From positions 667,393 to 731,392 of the forward strand of contig JAXMNU010000001.1 in the NCBI GenBank assembly GCA_034670265.1: a stretch of 64,000 nucleotides of DNA, written 5' to 3'. Each line of letters opens with the position of its first letter. Position 1 is the stretch's first letter. Positions 59,537 through 64,000 of this stretch are shown here, piece after piece. The notes under the pieces were generated by a model, which saw only the letters and a list, made by a program, of their open reading frames with translations, had not been told where the DNA came from and made no database searches. Origin of the DNA: Halomarinibacterium sp034670265. Its GTDB lineage: Bacteria > Bacteroidota > Bacteroidia > Flavobacteriales > Flavobacteriaceae. The position numbers were made by a program, and so were the translations under genes.

Positions 59537-61903
59537 TTGAAAAAAACTCTTTTCTTCCTTTGTTTTCTTTTCAGTATTTATAGCTACAGCCAACAAAAAT
59601 TTACAATTAGCGGAACCTTATTAGAAGAAGCCACAGGGGAAACCCTTATTGGTGTTAATGTGTTAATTCCTGAGCTACAAACAGGTACTATTACTAACGA
59701 ATATGGCTTTTACTCAATTACGCTCCCAGAAGGAAATTACGAAGTTCTTTTTAGTAGTTTAGGCTTTGCAACACAAACCGAAACTATTTCCCTCGACAAA
59801 AACATTTCCTTAAACATTTCCCTAAAAACCGACACCGAACAACTCGACGAAGTGGTCATCACGGCAGATGTAGAGCGTGCCAATATTAAAGCCCCTCAAA
59901 TGAGTGTGAATACACTTACAGCGGGCACAATAAAGAGTATTCCCGTGGTTTTAGGTGAGGCAGATGTTATAAAATCGTTATTGCTACTTCCAGGTGTTAG
60001 TAATGCTGGCGAAGGTTCTTCAGGGTTTAATGTTCGCGGTGGTGCTGTGGATCAAAATCTTATTCTGTTGGATGAAGCCACTATTTTTAACTCTTCGCAT
60101 TTGTTTGGGTTTTTCTCTGTGTTTAATCCGGATGCCATAAAAGACGTAAAATTATTTAAAGGCAGTATTCCTGCTCGATATGGCGGGAGAGTGTCTTCGG
60201 TACTTGAAATTTTTCAAAAAGAAGGAAACAGTAAAGAATTAAAGTTTAATGGTGGGATTGGCGCAGTATCAAGTAGATTGCTGGCGGAAGGTCCCATTGT
60301 GAAAGACAAATCGGCTTTTTTAGTGGGCGGAAGAGCTTCCTATGCACATTTATTTCTTCCTTTATTTGATATTAATAACAGTGCTTATTTCTATGATTTA
60401 AACACTAAGCTGAATTACCGAATCAATGAAAATAACAATATTTTTCTTTCGGGATATTTTGGGAGAGACCTCTTTAGCATTAATGATAGCTTTGTAAATG
60501 TGTATGGAAACGCATTGGTCAACTTTCGATGGAATCACATCTTTTCAGATAAATTATTCTCTAATGTCTCTTTAATTTATTCAGATTACTACTATGGCTT
60601 AGAGCTTGATTTTGTAGGGTTTGAATGGAATTCTGGTATTCAAAATTTTAATTTAAAATATGACTTAAAACATTACTTGACTGATAAACTTCAAATAAAT
60701 TACGGATTAAACAACATATACTATAGTTTTAATCCGGGTGAAATTAAACCCAACGGACCAGACTCTGGTATTGTCGAGGATCAACTCATCAAAAAATACG
60801 CAAACGAATCGGCTGTATATATTGATGTTGAACAAGATTTAACTAGTAAATTGAGCGTTCAATACGGTGTAAGATTAAGTCATTTTATTCGTTTTGGGCA
60901 AGAGGAAATCAATGTATATGCAGATAACAATCCTGTTGTTTTTGACCCATTCACGCTAATCTATGAAAAAGCCGAACCCATAGAAACCGTTCCATCCTCA
61001 CGTAGTGATCAATTAGAATCCTACACCAATTTTGAACCGCGCATTGCTGCTGCATATGCTTTTAACGATGACCTTTCCATAAAAGCGAGTTATACTAGAC
61101 TCTCACAGTATTTACATTTACTTTCCAATACAAGTTCTCCTACACCACTCGATGTATGGACGCCCAGCGGACCTTACGTTAAGCCGCAGCTTTTAGATCA
61201 ATATGCCTTCGGGGTTTTTAAAAATTTACGTAATCGAGATTTTACCATTGAAGCCGAAGTGTATTATAAAGACGTACAGAATAGAATTGATTATATTGAT
61301 GGCGCCGATTTAATAGCGAATGATGCCATTGAGCAAGTGATTTTAAACGGTGAGGCACGTGCCTACGGATTAGAATTATTGTTACGAAAAAATACAGGTA
61401 AACTTCAAGGTTGGGTTTCATACACGCTTTCAAAATCAGAGCAACGCACGCCACCGAGAAACGAAAATGAAACTGGAATCAATAATGGAGAATGGTACAA
61501 CACCCCTTACGATAAACCTCATGATATTTCAATCTATGGAAATTATGAATTGAACAAAAAGTGGAGTTTCAACTCAAATTTTGTTTTTCAAACAGGTAGA
61601 CCTACCAATTATCCAATAGGGCAATTTGTATTTCAGGATATTGTAGTTCCTTATTATGGATTCAGAAATGTTGAAAGACTTCCAAGCTACCACAGGATAG
61701 ACCTTTCCGCAATATACACTCCTACAAAAAAGAAAAATAGAAATTGGAGTGGTGAATGGGTTTTTAGTATTTATAATGTGTATAATAGAAGAAATGCAGC
61801 TTCTATTAATTTCAGACAAAATGAAGATACTGGAGCAAATGAAGCCGTGAGAACTTCAATTTTTGGGATTGTTCCATCGGTTACCTATAATTTTAAGTTT
61901 TAA
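59537..61903 (+). CDS. TonB-dependent outer-membrane receptor with carboxypeptidase-like domain
   Basis: A 788-residue outer-membrane receptor. Signal peptide (1-18, ending SYS), a carboxypeptidase-D regulatory-like beta sandwich (about 22-105: ISGTLLEEATGETLIGVNVLI), the plug domain (about 120-225: GVSNAGEGSSGFNVRGGAVDQN) and a C-terminal barrel ending in aromatic VTYNFKF. No ATG is available; TTG at 59537 is preferred over 59516 for the signal peptide and promoter. It is followed by a DUF4249 lipoprotein, as in many nutrient-uptake pairs of this phylum. Ligand unknown. Confidence 0.9.
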   Translation: MKKTLFFLCFLFSIYSYSQQKFTISGTLLEEATGETLIGVNVLIPELQTGTITNEYGFYSITLPEGNYEVLFSSLGFATQTETISLDKNISLNISLKTDTEQLDEVVITADVERANIKAPQMSVNTLTAGTIKSIPVVLGEADVIKSLLLLPGVSNAGEGSSGFNVRGGAVDQNLILLDEATIFNSSHLFGFFSVFNPDAIKDVKLFKGSIPARYGGRVSSVLEIFQKEGNSKELKFNGGIGAVSSRLLAEGPIVKDKSAFLVGGRASYAHLFLPLFDINNSAYFYDLNTKLNYRINENNNIFLSGYFGRDLFSINDSFVNVYGNALVNFRWNHIFSDKLFSNVSLIYSDYYYGLELDFVGFEWNSGIQNFNLKYDLKHYLTDKLQINYGLNNIYYSFNPGEIKPNGPDSGIVEDQLIKKYANESAVYIDVEQDLTSKLSVQYGVRLSHFIRFGQEEINVYADNNPVVFDPFTLIYEKAEPIETVPSSRSDQLESYTNFEPRIAAAYAFNDDLSIKASYTRLSQYLHLLSNTSSPTPLDVWTPSGPYVKPQLLDQYAFGVFKNLRNRDFTIEAEVYYKDVQNRIDYIDGADLIANDAIEQVILNGEARAYGLELLLRKNTGKLQGWVSYTLSKSEQRTPPRNENETGINNGEWYNTPYDKPHDISIYGNYELNKKWSFNSNFVFQTGRPTNYPIGQFVFQDIVVPYYGFRNVERLPSYHRIDLSAIYTPTKKKNRNWSGEWVFSIYNVYNRRNAASINFRQNEDTGANEAVRTSIFGIVPSVTYNFKF

Positions 61904-61906
61904 GAT

Positions 61907-62806
61907 ATGGCAAGATATTTTTATTTATTAACCTTAGTCGTCATACTCTTTTCATCATGTGAAGATGTTATTGAAGTAGATGTACCCATTGATGAGCCGA
62001 GATTGGTTTTGGATGGGCTTATAAGGGTCGACACCACCCAAGAATTTGTAGATGTAAATATAAAAATCACCAAAACCAATGCTTTTTTTGAAGCCATTGA
62101 TATAGTTTCAGATGTAGAAAGTATTTATATCTATTACGGTGTTGAAAATGAATACGGCGAGCTTATAGGAGGTTTTTATTCCAATTTAGCTGAGGTAGAA
62201 CCTGGTAGTGGTGTGTATGAGCCAGACCCTACTTTTACGTCAGATCAGCGCATTCGTACAAATTATATTGAAAACGAAACTGCTTTTTGGTTAATTTTAG
62301 ATTATGAAGACCGCAGGTATGCTGCAAAAACCTATTATGCAACTTCAGTAGCGATTGAGTCTTTAGAACAAGGTGACGGTACATTGTTTGGTGACGATGA
62401 AATCGAAATTGTAATTGCATTTACAGATGAACCTGAAAAAGAAAATTTTTATGTATTTGATTTTGATTTCGGAAATTTCATCACTTCAGAAGATACTTTT
62501 TATGAAGACCAACCCTTTAGTTTTTCGTACTTTTATGACGTAGGATTAACTGAAGGAGACGAAGTTACTGTGAGTATTTTAGGTGCTAATGAAGATTTTT
62601 ATAATTATATGAATCTATTACTTGAACAAAGTGAAGGTGGTTTTGGCCCTTTTCAAACACCGGTGGCAACTGTGAGAGGAAATATTTTTGATGTAACAGG
62701 TATCGATAACATTAATCAATTTGATAATGTGGGAGAACCCGATAATTTCCCATTAGGATATTTTGCGGTTGTCCAATCCTTTAAAAGGAGTATAATTATT
62801 GAGTAA
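61907..62806 (+). CDS. DUF4249 lipoprotein
   Basis: A 299-residue lipoprotein: lipobox FSSC at about 15-18, then an acidic beta-rich part (VDGLI-like VLDGLIRVDTTQEFVDV) and the end segment FPLGYFAVVQS that is typical of DUF4249. The family is nearly always encoded just after a TonB receptor, here 3 bp after it, and probably lies at the cell surface as its partner. Confidence 0.85.
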   Translation: MARYFYLLTLVVILFSSCEDVIEVDVPIDEPRLVLDGLIRVDTTQEFVDVNIKITKTNAFFEAIDIVSDVESIYIYYGVENEYGELIGGFYSNLAEVEPGSGVYEPDPTFTSDQRIRTNYIENETAFWLILDYEDRRYAAKTYYATSVAIESLEQGDGTLFGDDEIEIVIAFTDEPEKENFYVFDFDFGNFITSEDTFYEDQPFSFSYFYDVGLTEGDEVTVSILGANEDFYNYMNLLLEQSEGGFGPFQTPVATVRGNIFDVTGIDNINQFDNVGEPDNFPLGYFAVVQSFKRSIIIE

Positions 62807-62809
62807 TAG

Positions 62810-63628
62810 ATGAGTTTTAAAAAAACTACAGAAGAGGATTCCAGATATAATCATTTAGAGAAAATGACTATACATGAATTGTTATCTCACATAAATGCTG
62901 AAGATAAAACAGTTCCTCTTGCCGTAGAAAAAGCACTTCCGCAAATTGAAAAACTCACTCAAAGAATAGTTGAAAAATTAAATCTAGGCGGAAGGTTATT
63001 TTATCTTGGCGCTGGTACCAGTGGACGATTAGGAATTGTAGATGCTAGCGAATGCCCTCCAACCTTTGGTGTTCCGCATGAGTTGGTCATTGGATTAATT
63101 GCAGGTGGAGATAATGCTATTAGAAAAGCCGTTGAGTTTGCTGAAGATTCTACAACTCAGGGTTGGGAGGATTTAAAAAAATACAATATTTCTGAAAAAG
63201 ATGTGGTAGTGGGAATAGCTGCTTCAGGAACAACCCCTTATGTTATTGGTGCATTAGAGCAATGTAACAAACATCATATTTATACCGGATGCATCGCTTG
63301 CAATGAAGATAGTCCTCTTGCAAATACAGCACGTTTTCCTATTGTTGTGGTGGTAGGTCCAGAATTTGTAACAGGAAGTACACGAATGAAAGCTGGCACA
63401 GCTCAAAAATTAGTGCTAAATATGCTTTCTACAGCCACTATGATTCAATTAGGAAAGGTGAAAGGAAATAAAATGGTCGATATGCAATTGAGTAATAATA
63501 AATTGGTCGATCGCGGAACTCGAATGGTGATGGAAGCTTTAGATATAAAAGAAGATGAAGCAGAGTATTTATTAAAAAAACACGGAAGTGTTAGAAATGC
63601 CATTAAAGCTTATAATGAAAGAACCTAA
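62810..63628 (+). CDS. murQ: N-acetylmuramic acid 6-phosphate etherase
   Basis: MurQ removes lactate from N-acetylmuramate 6-phosphate in cell-wall recycling. The 272-residue SIS-domain protein has LGAGTSGRLG at 66-75 and the catalytic glutamate Glu81 in ASECPPTFG, then GIAASGTTPYV and GSTRMKAGTAQK. Length is slightly shorter than in E. coli. It overlaps the DUF6095 gene start by 14 bp. Confidence 0.95.
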   Translation: MSFKKTTEEDSRYNHLEKMTIHELLSHINAEDKTVPLAVEKALPQIEKLTQRIVEKLNLGGRLFYLGAGTSGRLGIVDASECPPTFGVPHELVIGLIAGGDNAIRKAVEFAEDSTTQGWEDLKKYNISEKDVVVGIAASGTTPYVIGALEQCNKHHIYTGCIACNEDSPLANTARFPIVVVVGPEFVTGSTRMKAGTAQKLVLNMLSTATMIQLGKVKGNKMVDMQLSNNKLVDRGTRMVMEALDIKEDEAEYLLKKHGSVRNAIKAYNERT

Positions 63629-63854
63629 TCAAAAATATACCAATAAAAAACTATTAGTTCAGGGAATAAAAAGAATGGCACTTTCCATTCCTTTGTTAGT
63701 TTTAACAACTTATATCTTAACGTTTGCCTTTTTGAATAAAGAAACGATTCCTTTATACGTTTTCCTTCCTTTGGGAATCATATTTATGGGGATAACTATT
63801 TATTTAATCTTTAATGGATTAAAAAGAATACTTGCTGCAGTATTTGACAAATAA
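63615..63854 (+). CDS. DUF6095-like small membrane protein
   Basis: A 79-residue protein with a basic N-terminus (MKEPNQKYTNKKLL) and two membrane helices (about 22-42 and 50-70). I believe it matches DUF6095, a family found after murQ in Flavobacteriia, but from memory. It overlaps murQ by 14 bp. The ATG at 63615 is taken; an earlier ATG lies deep in murQ. Confidence 0.7.
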   Translation: MKEPNQKYTNKKLLVQGIKRMALSIPLLVLTTYILTFAFLNKETIPLYVFLPLGIIFMGITIYLIFNGLKRILAAVFDK

Positions 63855-63883
63855 TACAATTACATCTGAAAACATAGTATAAA

Positions 63884-63914
63884 AAAACCCCATCAAATAA
63901 ATGATGGGGTTTTT
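63884..63914. terminator. bidirectional terminator between the DUF6095 gene and the 5S rRNA
   Basis: AAAAACCCCATCA / TGATGGGGTTTTT arms with T-runs on both sides, placed between convergent transcription units. Confidence 0.85.
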
Positions 63915-63920
63915 AAAAGA

Positions 63921-64000
63921 AGGCGGCGACCTACTTTTCCACATTGCTGCAGTATCATCGGCGCAATCGGGCTTAACTTCCCTGTTCGGAATGGTAAGGG
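63921..64000 (-). rRNA. rrf: 5S ribosomal RNA, 3' part (cut by window edge)
   Basis: On the minus strand the sequence reads CCCTTACCATTCCGAACAGGG...AAGTAGGTCGCCGCCTT, with the loop-C CCGAACAGGGAAGTTAAGCCC stretch and the 3' end GGTCGCCGCC of bacterial 5S rRNA. About 80 of some 110 nt are visible. It marks the end of an rRNA operon lying beyond the window. Confidence 0.93.

Overview
The window is a contiguous stretch of a member of the Bacteroidota, almost certainly the family Flavobacteriaceae. The evidence is the low GC content, at least three cell-surface proteins ending in type IX secretion (Por) sorting domains, a TonB-dependent receptor with an N-terminal carboxypeptidase-like domain followed by a DUF4249 lipoprotein, the Bacteroidota-type rpoZ, promoters of the TTG-N19-TAnnTTTG type, and gene orders typical of the family (recN / DUF4835 / coaBC / rpoZ / bamD / dapA / DUF6913-like / ligA). 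Species cannot be read from this sequence alone.

Layout. 1-6.4 kb (+): end of a Gfo/Idh oxidoreductase, 3-hydroxyacyl-CoA dehydrogenase, a DUF1015 protein, a YggS PLP protein, an exonuclease/GIY-YIG fusion, a K+ channel and miaA. 6.4-30.1 kb (mostly -): an RprXY-like two-component pair, coaE, a YbbR-domain protein, a glycosyltransferase, a 1438-residue surface protein with four nearly identical 178-residue repeats, fabI, recN to ligA, a second sorting-domain protein, a LOG protein, prmC and an acetyltransferase. 30.2-37.4 kb (mostly +): ribD, an EamA transporter, a YigZ protein, dnaA, a low-molecular-weight phosphatase, a sugar dehydrogenase with a sorting domain and an RsmI-like methylase. 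37.4-40.6 kb (-): a lytic transglycosylase, mltG, a GNAT protein and dapF. 40.7-43.7 kb (+): an HtrA protease and an extended GAPDH. 44.9-49.5 kb (+): a 983-residue repeat protein with a C-terminal S74 chaperone domain, then a TPR-LuxR regulator.

49.5-52.5 kb is the accessory part of the window: AT-rich, gene-poor, with degenerate ~21-bp tandem repeats, a G-quadruplex motif, an unrecognised 338-residue helical protein overlapping a 37-codon ORF, a secreted HELGH protein, and a 36-bp exact direct repeat that copies the 3' end of the neighbouring Gfo/Idh gene. 52.5-63.9 kb returns to core genes: trmD, dps, rplS, a strongly folded intergenic RNA candidate, monomeric isocitrate dehydrogenase, a TonB receptor/lipoprotein pair, murQ and a DUF6095 protein. 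The window ends in the 3' part of a 5S rRNA gene on the minus strand, the tail of an rRNA operon.

Most genes are housekeeping. The observations I rate highest are the intergenic RNA at 56.8-57.1 kb, the 15/45-residue periodicity of the S74 protein with hairpins before it and its regulator, the 36-bp duplication around the HELGH gene, and a REP-like palindrome inserted in frame into prmC. No family assignment was checked by database search.
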